Below, piece after piece: positions 17,225 to 28,600 of a DNA stretch of 64,000 nt (positions within the stretch are counted from its first letter, which is position 1; every line of letters starts with the position of its first letter). Position numbers and translations under genes: made by a program. The notes beneath the pieces are model-generated. The model had not been told where the DNA came from, did no database searches, and saw nothing but the letters and a program-made list of their open reading frames with translations. Source of the DNA: Syngnathus acus (taxonomy: Eukaryota; Chordata; Actinopteri; Syngnathiformes; Syngnathidae); assembly GCF_901709675.1 (NCBI RefSeq), contig NC_051095.1:4091956-4155955 (forward strand), given 5' to 3'.

Positions 17225-17640
17225 TCCACCAAGTGTTGTTTTGAAGACCAGCGAGGCAACAAAGACAATTCACCGCAATAGCTTGAATGGAAATAGTTGG
17301 ACTATGAGCGAATCCCTGCGGCAATCTGGTGTACGTATAACTTTGTCCTTTAAAGGTAAACGCAAACCAAAACTGTGAGTCTGGGTGGATTGGCACTGAG
17401 AAAAATGCATTGCTAAGATCAATTACTGTGAAAAACTTCTGCTTAGGCTTCAAAGTGTTTCGAAGTGTGTGTGGGTCAGGCACATTAGGTGCTCTTGTCT
17501 GCACTGCATCATTTACTGCTCGTAAATCTTGCATCATTCGCCAGTCAATTTTATTGGCCTTTTGGACTGGAAAAATAGGAGCGTATCAATCTTTCAAACA
17601 TTTTTTAACACGCCACCATTTTCATAGTGGTGGGCACCTT
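17225..17640 (-). pseudogene. Endogenous retrovirus pol (reverse transcriptase) fragment
   Basis: A minus-strand frame matches the N-terminal half of a gamma/epsilon-like retroviral RT, with recognisable blocks MQDLRAVNDAV, FTVIDLSNAFFSVPIHP and RLPQGF. It stops before the second catalytic aspartate pair, and flanking gag, the rest of pol and env were not found. It is a degraded relic with no evidence of function. Confidence 0.82.
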
Positions 17641-17727
17641 GGTCTAATTGAGTGATAATATTGCTTTAAGCTGTTACAGAATAAATTTTAGCCAAGCAAA
17701 GAAATTAAGATCAAAAAATAAAAAACA

Positions 17728-18305
17728 CATTTGTGCTTCCGAGCCACCTCATCTGGCTCCTCTCAACGTGGAGGAGCAGCGGCTCTACTCCGAGTCTCTC
17801 CCGGATGACCAAGTTTCTCACCTCATCTCTAAGGGAGAGCCTGCGGAGGGAACTCATTTCGGCCGCCTGTATTCGGGATCTCGCTCTTTCGGTCACGACC
17901 CATAGCATAGGTGAGGGTAGGAGCGTAGATGGAGCGGTAAATTGAGAGCTTTGCTTTTGGCTCAGCTCTCGATCTCGCGCTCCATACTGCCCTCACTCGT
18001 GAACAAGACCCCAAGATACTTAAACTCCTCCACTTGGGGCAGGATCTCATTCCTGAGTCCACCCTTTTCCGACCGAGGACCATGGACTCGGTTTCGGACG
18101 TGCTGACCCTCATCCCGACCGCTTCACACTCGGCTGCGAACGGCTCCAGTGAAAGCTGAAGATCACGGCTTGAAGAAGCCAACAGCACTTCGTCGTCTGC
18201 AAAGAGCAGAGACGCGATGCTGAGGTCCCCAAACCGGACACCCTCAACGCCTCGGCCGCGCCTAGAAATTCTGTCCGTAAAAATTATGAACAGAATCGGT
18301 GACAA
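17728..18305 (-). mobile_element. LINE reverse-transcriptase relic (RTE-like)
   Basis: The minus strand encodes SPILFIIFTDRISRRGRGVE, LLFADDEVLLASSSRDLQLS and FAAECEAVGMRVS, then downstream pieces KAKLSIYRSIYAPTLTYAM and RIQAAEMSSLRR in a shifted frame. These are palm and C-terminal blocks of an RTE-type fish LINE. Frameshifts separate the pieces. Confidence 0.8.
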
Positions 18306-18340
18306 AGGGCGGAGATTTACAATGGATTATATATATGATT

Positions 18341-18578
18341 GAAGTTCAGCACTGGGGAGGTTGGCAAACGTTTTGTTTGGACGCTCCGGGAGGTGGTCAA
18401 CGCGACTGGGTGAATTTGATGGGGCAACTTTTTTCTTCTTCTACTTACTCGATTTATTATATGATTTACAACTGATTCTATTATTGAACTTTAGCATTGG
18501 AGATGTTGGCAAACGTTTTGTTTGGACGCTCTGGAAGGTGGTCAACGCGACTGGGTGAATTTGATGCATGGGGCAACT
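18341..18578. repeat. Direct duplication of ~95 bp
   Basis: Copies at about 18341-18430 and 18482-18578 share GTTGGCAAACGTTTTGTTTG and GGTGGTCAACGCGACTGGGT with few differences. No coding meaning is apparent. Confidence 0.8.
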
Positions 18579-19003
18579 TTGCGTTTGCTTTCATCGCATT
18601 GGAAGCGGTTGGTTGAATGTGGTGGTGCAACTTTGCATTGGTGTCATGTACCGACTCGAAACCACAATAAAGTCTGCATCCCAGTTTGTGTTGTTTATCG
18701 AGGAATCGCGCGCGCGCGGCGCCGCCATCTGGTGGGACAATGCACTGCGGCCCTACGTCACACAATAGATTGAGACGACGAGCAGAGATCGAATGGCCCG
18801 CCGCGATGGGTGAAACGCTCTTGCGTGCACTTTTCAATCAAATGGAAGGGACTTGTTTTCTTTGTGGCCAAAAGACAGGTGGGATTTTCATCGACCCTTT
18901 CTTGCATGCACTTCTCAATCAAATTGAAGAGACTTTTTTTTTCTTTTTTGCCAAACGACAGGTGGGATTTTTTTCTATCGACGTATAATTCAGCCACTCA
19001 CAC

Positions 19004-19138
19004 CGTTTCAAGGGTCAAGACTTGGTGTGGGTTGAGAAGCTTGCGGAAGGCGCACAGAAGCTCTTGGCCCTTCTGGCCGCCGCTCGTAGCGTTGACAAAC
19101 ACCAGCAGGGGGCGCACGTCCTCACTCAGCTGGCTGAG
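19004..19138 (-). pseudogene. Orphan diacylglycerol-kinase-like exon
   Basis: A minus-strand block of 45 codons is flanked by an acceptor (CACTGCAG) and a donor (ACG|GTGTGAG). It reads VRPLLVFVNATSGGQKGQEL followed by LLCAFRKLLNPHQV, which is the first part of a DGK catalytic domain, closest in memory to DGK theta. The invariant NPKSGG nucleotide-binding motif is NATSGG here. No other DGK exon was recognised within the window, and repeats lie on both sides. It is most likely a duplicated or transposed relic exon, although an exon of a gene with giant introns cannot be excluded. Confidence 0.6.
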
Positions 19139-19180
19139 CTGCAGTGGCACTTCAACAGCATCCCATAAGTGACGTTTTGT

Positions 19181-19207
19181 TGCATACTGGTATAATACCA
19201 GTATGCA
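19181..19207. repeat. Perfect 13-bp-arm palindrome
   Basis: TGCATACTGGTAT and its exact reverse complement flank one central base. It lies about 40 bases upstream (in the minus sense) of the DGK-like exon. Confidence 0.85.
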
Positions 19208-19755
19208 ATCATACTGGTAAAAAAAAACACAAACTTTTTTTTTTTTTTTTCCAATTAAAACTTGCATTGCTCTGGTCTGCCCCACGCATTAACCCCGCCC
19301 ACCCCCCCGAACGATTGGCTATAGTATTTATTTCGCTGGGTTTTCTTTGTACTTTTGGAAGCATGCGGGCGGCTGATGAACGTCATGGACCAACACAGTA
19401 ACTGAATCGTTCTTTTTCTTTCTTCTTTTTTTTTTTTTTGCGCATCTTAAACACAGTGGCTGTAAATGTAAAAACATCTTTTTATCAATACGATCAATCA
19501 ATCAAAAGCAAATAATAAATTCTCAAAATAAACGTTGGCTCCATCCCTGACTTCAATGCTCACAAATTACACATCGCGAGATTGATCGGTTATCAAAATA
19601 ATGGTCGTCTCCGTGCCTGACGTCAAGGTTCTCACCGGACCGACACGGCTCAGGTGTCGTGTCGCTGTAATTCCCGTTTTGGCCACTAGAGGTCTCCCCA
19701 ACTAGACTCAAAATTAGTGATGAGGTCAGATCTGTTGTCAAAAAGAAATTAGGAA

Positions 19756-19918
19756 TTTAATTTTAAATCGGAGCAAAAACTAAATATGGTTGAAGATATT
19801 GTGATTTACCACCCGCTTAAAAAAACAATTAAAACTGGAATTTAATTTTAAATTGGAGCAAAAACTAATATGGTTGAAGATAGTGATTTACCACCCGCAT
19901 AAAAAAACAATTAAAACT
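19756..19918. repeat. Tandem duplication of ~80 bp
   Basis: Two consecutive AT-rich copies each contain GGAGCAAAAACTAA, ATGGTTGAAGATA and GATTTACCACCCGC. The second lacks a few bases relative to the first. Confidence 0.85.
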
Positions 19919-20639
19919 GATAAAATACATCTTAAAAGCATATAAAATAAATAAAATGTCATTACAAAACAAAAATGATAGAAAAAAACAAAACAAATCC
20001 CAACTATTGCCACGAGATGTTAGTTACTGGGTGTGCAGAGTTCCCAACCTTTTTTGGCTCGAGTCTTTACTTGCAAAGAGAAAGTCCTTCAGACTGCTGC
20101 AGCCACAACTAAAATACTTTTGCACCGCCCGCAGGAAAGAGGGACACTCAAGCACTGGAGAAAAAAAAAAAGACTGCACGGGTTTAAATTGATTGTGTGT
20201 TTTGTTTTAACAATTGAACCTCTCTCCCTGAAGTTCTTGAAAATTCAATAGGTGCAAACGTACTCACTGCTAAAAACATCCTTGTTAGGCCCTTTTTGTG
20301 CGACGCAATGCTGGCTGCGTGCGTTTCATTGCAGGTCACCACGGCTGACAGATGGGGAACGCTAGCGGCAGGCACCGTCTTCCTCTTAAAGTGTCCAGTC
20401 ACTCAAACGTGACATCTTGTTCTCCAGCCTCGTTGTCATCAACACCCACACCAATTTGCGACACCTGTTTGCCATTGACCTTCTGACCTTTTGTGGCAGG
20501 GCTGAAATGCAGTGGTCTTTTTCTTATTGTTGTCGTGAGTTCATTTTAAAGGCCAATAAAGGACTTTGCAATTAAGCAGCAGCTGAGCTGGGCACTCCTC
20601 ATTCCATTCTGGCACAAAAAGAAGAAAAAAAAAAATTCT

Positions 20640-21034
20640 AATCTATTCAGGAAACGTCTGTTCCCAAATTGATACTTGTTTTGTGCCTGCTGGCAATGTA
20701 GCTTTGGTATTTGCTTGTTGCCAACTGATGCCATCTTGCAGGTGCCACGTAAAAGTGAGCCGGGCCGTCATTTCGGTGTTCCCGTGAAACGAGTGAGTGT
20801 ATGTCGTTGAAAATAACAATTGTCGACTCACAGAGAGTAAAATTTCTAATGGAGGAAGGTTCAGGACGGTGCTGGCCCGGCGGCGGCGCGGCACATTTTG
20901 ATAACCTTGAATGAGACCAAGACAACATGAGAGTGCTGGAAATAGAAACATGTGTTACCAGCAGCATCCTGTCAGAAATATGTCTGGAACAAATTTAGGT
21001 TCCGAGAAAAGGGAGATAAGAAAACGAAACCTAC

Positions 21035-21071
<37 letters not shown>

Positions 21072-21370
21072 CAGTCACTTGGGTGCTTTCGTGAATGAGT
21101 GAGCGTATGTCACTGAAAAAGACAATGGTGGAATCACAGAGAGTAAAATTCCAATTGATGAAGATTCAGGACAGCAAGGAAACGGTGCACCACTGAATGA
21201 CCTTCAATGTAACTAAGACGGCCTGAGCATAATTTCCTGGAAACAAGGGAGGAGGCAGGGGACAAGAAAGCGAAACCTAACTCACAGGCAAACCGATACA
21301 TATTAAGGAAACGTTTGCTCCCAAATTGATACTTGTCTGGTGCCTGGTGGCAAAGTACCGTATTGGGCCG
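20640..21370. repeat. Two diverged copies of an unknown repeat
   Basis: Blocks AAACGT(C/T)TG(T/C)TCCCAAATTGATACTTG (20647, 21308) and CACAGAGAGTAAAATT (20830, 21136) occur twice but in swapped order, so the copies are partial or rearranged. A (CA)n tract at 21033-21069 lies between them. No protein was recognised. Confidence 0.6.
21033..21069. repeat. (CA)n microsatellite
   Basis: An almost uninterrupted run of about 17 CA dinucleotides. Confidence 0.9.
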
Positions 21371-21379
21371 AATATAAGA

Positions 21380-22450
21380 CAACCCCGTGTGTCAAAGTCA
21401 AAGGTCAAAGTCAAAGAAATCGAAATGACGTTCCCACTATCCCACGGTGACAAGACATAGTACACAATATACATACAAGTAAACAACACAAACAAATAAA
21501 AACAAGGAGGCACAAACAAGAGTGATGAATAAATAATAAATACATTTTTATGGGGTGGGGGGATCCTGAGACACCCCCAATAGCATGCTGGCTAATCGGG
21601 AGAGACGAGGGCCGCTCCCACGTGGGGCCGGTGGGGGCCATCATTTGATCGGCTACAAATGAATGAAATTTTAATCTAGCTTTTAATTCAATGCATTTTC
21701 AATTCCACCGTATTCGGAACTACAACACCCATTTTGCATCGCAGTTCTCTTCCCGGTGTCTCAAGTTGGGCGATACCACCCAGGCTGTGATGTACCGAAG
21801 TCAAATTCCTTGTTTGGCACGCTCAAACGTGGCGAATAAAAAATCTTGAACATAAAACATAATTCAACTGCTACAGTAGCCTATATATTTGTTATATATT
21901 TTAATGATGTATCATCTTTTGTTTTCTGTTATTTTCTGTCCCCCTTGGTCAGCGCTTAAATATAGTGGAGTCAAGTGACGCGGCCGTATTCCACTATTCT
22001 GTGCGCCTGCCAATGGGCCGGTTGGATTTGAAACTCCCGGGCTGGGAAATGGTCCCAGCACGCCACTGGACACCCCCTTGGGTAAAAACCGCCGGTGCCT
22101 TATCGGAAGCCATCCTTCCTGCTACGTGACAACCTGCTCATTTGCCTTTTTTCGCAAGCAACCGCCCCTGATGTGATGAGAAAATGTCGGCTGATTGAGT
22201 GAGCCAATGTTTTTGATCTTTCAGTCAGTCGACGTTGTCATGAGCTGATTCCACTTTGACGGATGTCGAGTAAAAAAAAAAAAAAAAAAAAACTTTTACG
22301 CATGACTTGGTTTCACTTTAAAACGTAGGTTGAAGTGACCCCAAAGGTTGTCCCGCTTTTTTGCTTGCGTCCCCTCTTTCCCATAGCGAATAAAATCAAA
22401 GTGGTGTCCAAAGTCTGGACAAAGGTGGCCAAAAATGATATCGCATTCCA
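21380..22450. other. Gene-less stretch upstream of the lectin gene
   Basis: Tandem GTCAAAG motifs near 21390-21415 and a poly-A tract at 22272-22291 are the only structure seen. No exon was recognised on either strand. Confidence 0.45.
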
Positions 22451-22459
22451 TCGCTCAAA

Positions 22460-22655
22460 GACGCGCACACGTACAGAGCGTCTCCGCGGGAACGCGCTCT
22501 TCCAATGGTGCGTTACTCGCGAAGGTGGGGGCCGAGCAGCAGCCGCAGCCGCAGCAGCCGAGCGAGTGAGCGAGCGAGCGAGCGCCTGTCGAGCGGGCGG
22601 CTGTCCTTGTTTCGAGCACCACACCGAGATTTCTGCGTTCAATAGCCTCGAGGCC
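22460..22655 (+). promoter_or_regulatory. CpG-rich 5' region of the multi-lectin gene
   Basis: GC-rich sequence with GCAGCC and GAGC(G) reiterations directly precedes the ATG at 22656. It is the only CpG-dense DNA between 19 and 24 kb, so the transcription start is inferred here. No TATA box was seen at a fitting distance. Confidence 0.4.
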
Positions 22656-25600
22656 ATGATGACCCCGCCGGCCGTGCGCCTGGCGCTGGTTCTTCTGTCT
22701 TGCGTCGTATGGATGTTGTACAGCTGCGCAGACGGTGAGTACATCGACCAAAATGTACAACTTAATGACAACTTTGGAAGAACGTGTGTGGTTCGGATGG
22801 CAGTGCGGATCCGCCGCCGGGTTCAAAATGGGACCGACTTAGGAAGTTGGGTGAATTGGTCTCAACTATGGGGCGTTTTGGCATTTGAGGAGTTTTTGTA
22901 CGAAATGGACTGTTCTGCGCAAAAGAGTTTGGTTTGATTTTCAACCCAAATTCGGTCCACTTTTTGGACCCAAATGGAGTTCTTTTCAAATGGATGTAAC
23001 AGCGCTTGCTCTTGTGCACGTAAACTTTGTGTTGTGAGTGCAAAGAGTCTTTTTTACCTGGTTTTATGCCTCTTTAACAAGCTGACATTGATTGCGAGAC
23101 ACAATGGCACATTCCAACCCCACTCCCCCCTCCCTCGCCCAAATGCGCGCGGCAACTCGAGAGAAAGAAGTTTGCGAGGAAACGAATCTTAGAATGATTC
23201 CGTAACTGAAGTGACAGAGCAGAAGAAAATGATTGTAATGGTTAAATATGAACATGCGAGAACCCCAATATCACAGGGAGGATGATATACAGCAAGTCCT
23301 CAACATAGACATGTATCAAATATGTTTGGGGAGTAAAAGAGCCCCAGTGAGGACAAAATTCTGTTTCATTTCTCTTGAAATCCGTTTTTCTCCTCACATA
23401 CTGTCTCGGAAATAAGCAAAGGTTGTACTTAAGAGTAATGACGATGTCCGTCCGGCCTGCAACAAAAGTCGTTTATTCAATGTGGCGCTAAGCATAAGTG
23501 ATCAAATAATCCTTTGGATAGTGATGGAGTGTATCCAGAGCCCTCCCTGCTCTCTTTTGACCACCAAACAATGTTTCATATCGAATAGGACATGCAACCG
23601 ACACAATTAGAGGAGAGAATATATCATTTGATCCACTTTGATGTTAACGTGGCACTTGTTTGTCCGTCCCTCCAAACGAAATCAACAAAAACGTCATACG
23701 GACTCATGTCTACGTCCTATATAGCGAGGTGCACACACGTAAGTTAGCAACACAATAGCACCACTATTGGCTTTAATATTTGCAACCACACATTGCGTTT
23801 TTCTTATTCCCCCAAAAAAGAAAAAGGGCAAATACGTTGCACTGGAGCGTGTGTGGGCGGTGGGGCAAAGGAAGTGATAGTCACGAAGATTTGTTACAAG
23901 AGGCGTGAAATTCCAACACGTCTTCCTGTGCATAGATTGTCAAAGTATCTTTTGGTAATTGATAAAAATAAAAAATAAAAAGTTGGAAGTGGAATTGGTT
24001 GACTTCTAGCGCCATCCTGTGGGCAGGAGTTGAGCTAAAAAAAAACCCCAACTTTTCTCTCCCCGAGTGGCGGCAGAATGACAGAAGTGGACTGTATTTC
24101 TTCCCTTTTTAGACATGTGCAACAGTCCTTGAAATCATTCAGCTTCTTGAAACTGTTATCTCGTGACAAAAATGCGTCTTGTTGATTTTTTGGGTGAATA
24201 TATTATTTTAGTTTGTATCTTTTGGCGATAGATGAAAATAAATAAAAAAAAGTCGAATGTGGACTCTTTTGACGTGGGCCGCACTTGAATAAAAAAACAA
24301 GCTTGCCTGGCCAAGTGGTAGCACGTGGACTGAATTTCCTCCGTTTTTAGACATGTGTAACAGTCCCTGAAATTAATCAGCATCTTGAAACCGTTTGATG
24401 ATTATCTCATGGAAAAAAATGCCATGTTTATGCTCTCAGGCTAATTGGCTTTTAATGCCCAAGTCGGTCATGCAGGTGACGCAATTTGGCAAAAAGTGAA
24501 TTCGGCCGACTTCATTCTTGTCTGTTTGCTCAATTTCTGCTTTTCACCAAACCAAGGCAACTTTGCTGTTTCATTAGGATTAACCGATCTATCAGGATCA
24601 ACCAATTCTGGGCCAACATGTGACACAGACAACGGATGGACTCTTCACGGCTCCCACTGCTACAAGAAGATGGAGAAAACCAACGGTTGGCTGGGGGCTC
24701 ATCACGACTGCGTCTTAGAGGGCGCCGACCTTGTCTCCTTCACCGACGAGAACGAGCAAGACTTTGTGAAGGGGCAGATGGGCGACAAGCCGTTCTGGAT
24801 CGGACTCTCCAATCGGGTAAGACCAAAGTGCTAGCTAGCGGCTGTTGGCTAGCTACATGTAGTTGACTGACAACCGCAATTGGTTTCGGCAGGACTGCAC
24901 AAAGGAGTGGTGTTGGTTTTATGAAGCGGGAGAAAAGGAGCTGATTTGGTCCAACACCAGTATGACGCCGGACTACACCAATTGGGACACGCGTCAAAAG
25001 GGAAGGTAAGAAGGTCACCTCTTTGCGTTCTGTGTCCGGCAAGATGCACAGGAACATTTTGGAACCCTTTCCAAAAATGTGTGAGCAGGTTCAAAAACAG
25101 CTTTGGTTTTCTTTTGATCCGAAAAGAGGAAAATCAACTCCAAACTAGAATGTGCAATTTCTGGAGAAATTGCGTGTGAAGGCGAAATGTATGAATCACT
25201 TCTTCGGGGAATGCTGCCGAATGACGTTGAAACGTGTTGAATTACTTGAGAAATGTAGAAATTTTGGAGAATTTGTGTTGAATTTCAAAATAAAAGATGT
25301 GAAGTTTTTGGTAAGTGGGAAGTTGTGGAATAGGTAGGCAAAAGATGAACAGTTGAAAGTTGGAATGGCTTGAATCGGTTGAAAAATGTAGAAATGAGAA
25401 GGGAAAAAGGAATTGGGTGTGAATTTCAAAATAAAAGATGTGAGGTTTTTGGGAAGTTGTGGAATAAGTAGAAAAATGATGAACAGTTGAAAGTTGGAAT
25501 GGGTTGAATCGGTTGAAAAATGTAGAAATGAGAAGGGAAAAAGGAATTGGGTGTGAATTTCAAAATAAAAGATGTGAAGTTTTTGGTAAGTGGGAAGTTG

Positions 25601-28600
25601 TGGAATAGGTAGAAAAATGATGAACAGTTGAAAGTTGGAATGGGTTGAATCGGTTGAAAAATGTAGAAATGAGAAGGGAAAAAGGAATTTGGTGTGAATT
25701 TCAAAATAAAAGATGTGAAGTTTTTGGTAAGTGGGAAGTTGTGGAATAGGTAGAAAAATGATGAACAGTTGAAAGTTGGAATGGGTTGAATCGGTTGAAA
25801 AATGTAGAAATGAGATGGGGAAAAGGAATTGGGTGTGAATTTCAAAATAAAAGATGTGAAGTTTTTGGGAAGTGGGAAGTTGTGGAATAGGTAGAAAAAT
25901 GATGAACAGTTGAAAGTTGGAATGGGTTGAATCGGTTGAAAAATGTAGAAATTAGAGTAGAAAAACGGAATTTTAGAGAATTTTGGTTGAATTTCAAAAT
26001 AAAAGATGTGAAGTTTTTGGTAAGTGGGAAGTTGTGGAATAGGTAGGCAAAAGATGAACAGTTGAAAGTTGGAATGGGTTGAATCGGTTGAAAAATGTAG
26101 AAATTAGAGTAGAAAAACGGAATTTTAGAGAATTTTGGTTGAATTTCAAAATAAAAGATGTGAAGTTTTTGGTAAGTGGGACGTTGTGGAATAGGTAGGC
26201 AAAAAGATGAACAGTTGAAAGTTGGAATGGGTTGAATCGGTTGAAAAATGTAGAAATGAGAGGTGAAAAACGAAATTTTGTGAAATGTCGAATGTGACAT
26301 TAAGAATGAATGGGGAAAAATTTGTCGGAATTCTGGGAATTCTGCGAAAACGGAAAATTTTCGGAACGAGAAAAATGGAAGCGCTCATGTCGTGAATATT
26401 TGGAATACGTGAAAAGTGGAATGGAGTGAATCGGATGAATTATGTGGAAGAAGAAGCGGGACAAAAAAGTGGCGGGAATAAAATAGAATAACTAGAATGT
26501 GCAATTTCTGGAGAAATTGCGTGTGAAGGCGAAATGTATGAATAACTTCTTCGGGGAATGTAAGTGGGAAGTTGTGGAATAGGTAGGCAAAAGGTTGAAA
26601 GTTGGAATGGGTTGAATCGGTTGAAAAATGTAGAAATGAGAAGGGAAAAAGGAATTGGGTGTGAATTTCAAAATAAAAGATGTGAAGTTTTTGGTAAGTT
26701 GTGGAATAGGTAGAAAAATGATGAACAGTTGAAAGTTGGAATGGGTTGAATCGGTTGAAAAATGTAGAAATGAGAAGGGAAAAAGGAATTGGGTGTGAAT
26801 TTCAAAATAAAAGATGTGAAGTTTTTGGGAAGTTGTGGAATAGGTAGAAAAATGATGAACAGTTGAAAGTTGGAATGGGTTGAATCGGTTGAAAAATGTA
26901 GAAATGAGAAGGGAAAAAGGAATTGGGTGTGAATTTCAAAATAAAAGATGGGAAGTTTTTGGGAAGTTGTGGAATAGGTAGAAAAATGATGAACAGTTGA
27001 AAGTTGGAATGGGTTGAATCGGTTGAAAAATGTAGAAATGAGAAGGGAAAAAGGAAATATTGGAGAATTGGGTGTGAATTTCAAAATAAAAGATGTGAAG
27101 TTTTTGGTAAATTGTGGAATAGGTAGAAAAATAATGAACAGTTGAAAGTTGGAATGGGTTGAATCGGTTGAAAAATGTAGAAATGAGAAGGGAAAAAGGA
27201 AATATTGGAGAATTGGGTGTGAATTTCAAAATAAAAGATGTGAAGTTTTTGGTAAGTGGGAAGTTGTGGAATAGGTAGAAAAATGATGAACAGTTGAAAG
27301 TTGGAATGGGTTGAATCGGTTGAAAAATGTAGAAATGAGAAGGGAAAAAGGAATTGGGTGTGAATTTCAAAATAAAAGATGTGAAGTTTTTGGTAAGTTG
27401 TGGAATAGGTAGAAAAATGATGAACAGTTGAAAGTTGGAATGGGTTGAATCGGTTGAAAAATGTAGAAATTAGAGTAGAAAAACGGAATTTTAGAGAATT
27501 TTGGTTGAATTTCAAAATAAAAGATGTGAAGTTTTTGGTAAGTGGGAAGTTGTGGAATAGGTAGGCAAAAAGATGAACAGTTGAAAGTTGGAATGGGTTG
27601 AATCGGTTGAAAAATGTAGAAATGAGAAGGGAAAAAGGAATTGGGTGTGAATTTCAAAATAAAAGATGTGAAGTTTTTGGTAAGTGGGAAGTTGTGGAAT
27701 AGGTAGAAAAATGATGAACAGTGGAAAGTTGGAATGGGTTGAATCGGTTGGAAAAATGTAGAAATGAGAAGGGAAAAAGGAATTGGGTGTGAATTTCAAA
27801 ATAAAAGATGTGAAGTTTTTGGTAAGTGGGAAGTTGTGGAATAGGTAGAAAAATGATGAACAGTTGAAAGTTGGAATGGGTTGAATCGGTTGAAAAATGT
27901 AGAAATGAGATGGGGAAAAGGAATTGGGTGTGAATTTCAAAATAAAAGATGTGAAGTTTTTGGTAAGTGGGAAGTTGTGGAATAGGTAGGCAAAAGATGA
28001 ACAGTTGAAAGTTGGAATGGGTTGAATCGGTTGAAAAATGTAGAAATGAGAAGGGAAAAAGGAATTGGGTGTGAATTTCAAAATAAAAGATGTGAAGTTT
28101 TTGGTAAGTTGTGGAATAGGTAGAAAAATGATGAACAGTTGAAAGTTGGAATGGGTTGAATGGGTTGAAAAATGTAGAAATGAGAAGGGAAAAAGGAAAT
28201 ATTGGTGAATTGGGTGTGAATTTCAAAATAAAAGATGAAAACGTGAAAATTTTGAATTTGGCAAGTTTGGGAATGTCCCCAATGTAATTTGAATGTGTTG
28301 AATTATGTGAATTTCAAACTGGAACAACGTAAATGTGAAATGTTGAATCTGCCATTAAGAATGAATGGGGAAAAAATTGCCGGAAATTTGTGAATTTTGT
28401 GAAAACGGAAAATTTTTGGAAGGAAAAAAATGTAAGCCCCCATGTCATGAATATTTGGAATAAGTGAAAAGTGGAACGGAGTGAATCGGTTGAAGTATGT
28501 GGAAGTAGTTAATCAGCAAAAAAGTGAGCAGAAGATGTAGAATAATAATAAAGTACAGGAATAACAATAGTGTGAAGGTTTCACCTTCACACTAATAAAG

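Noticed and set aside
22335-22937. 200-residue plus-strand frame at the start of the lectin gene
   Set aside because: It runs through the first donor (22734) and into the intron, and its upstream half is 5' UTR. Only residues from the ATG at 22656 form a signal peptide.
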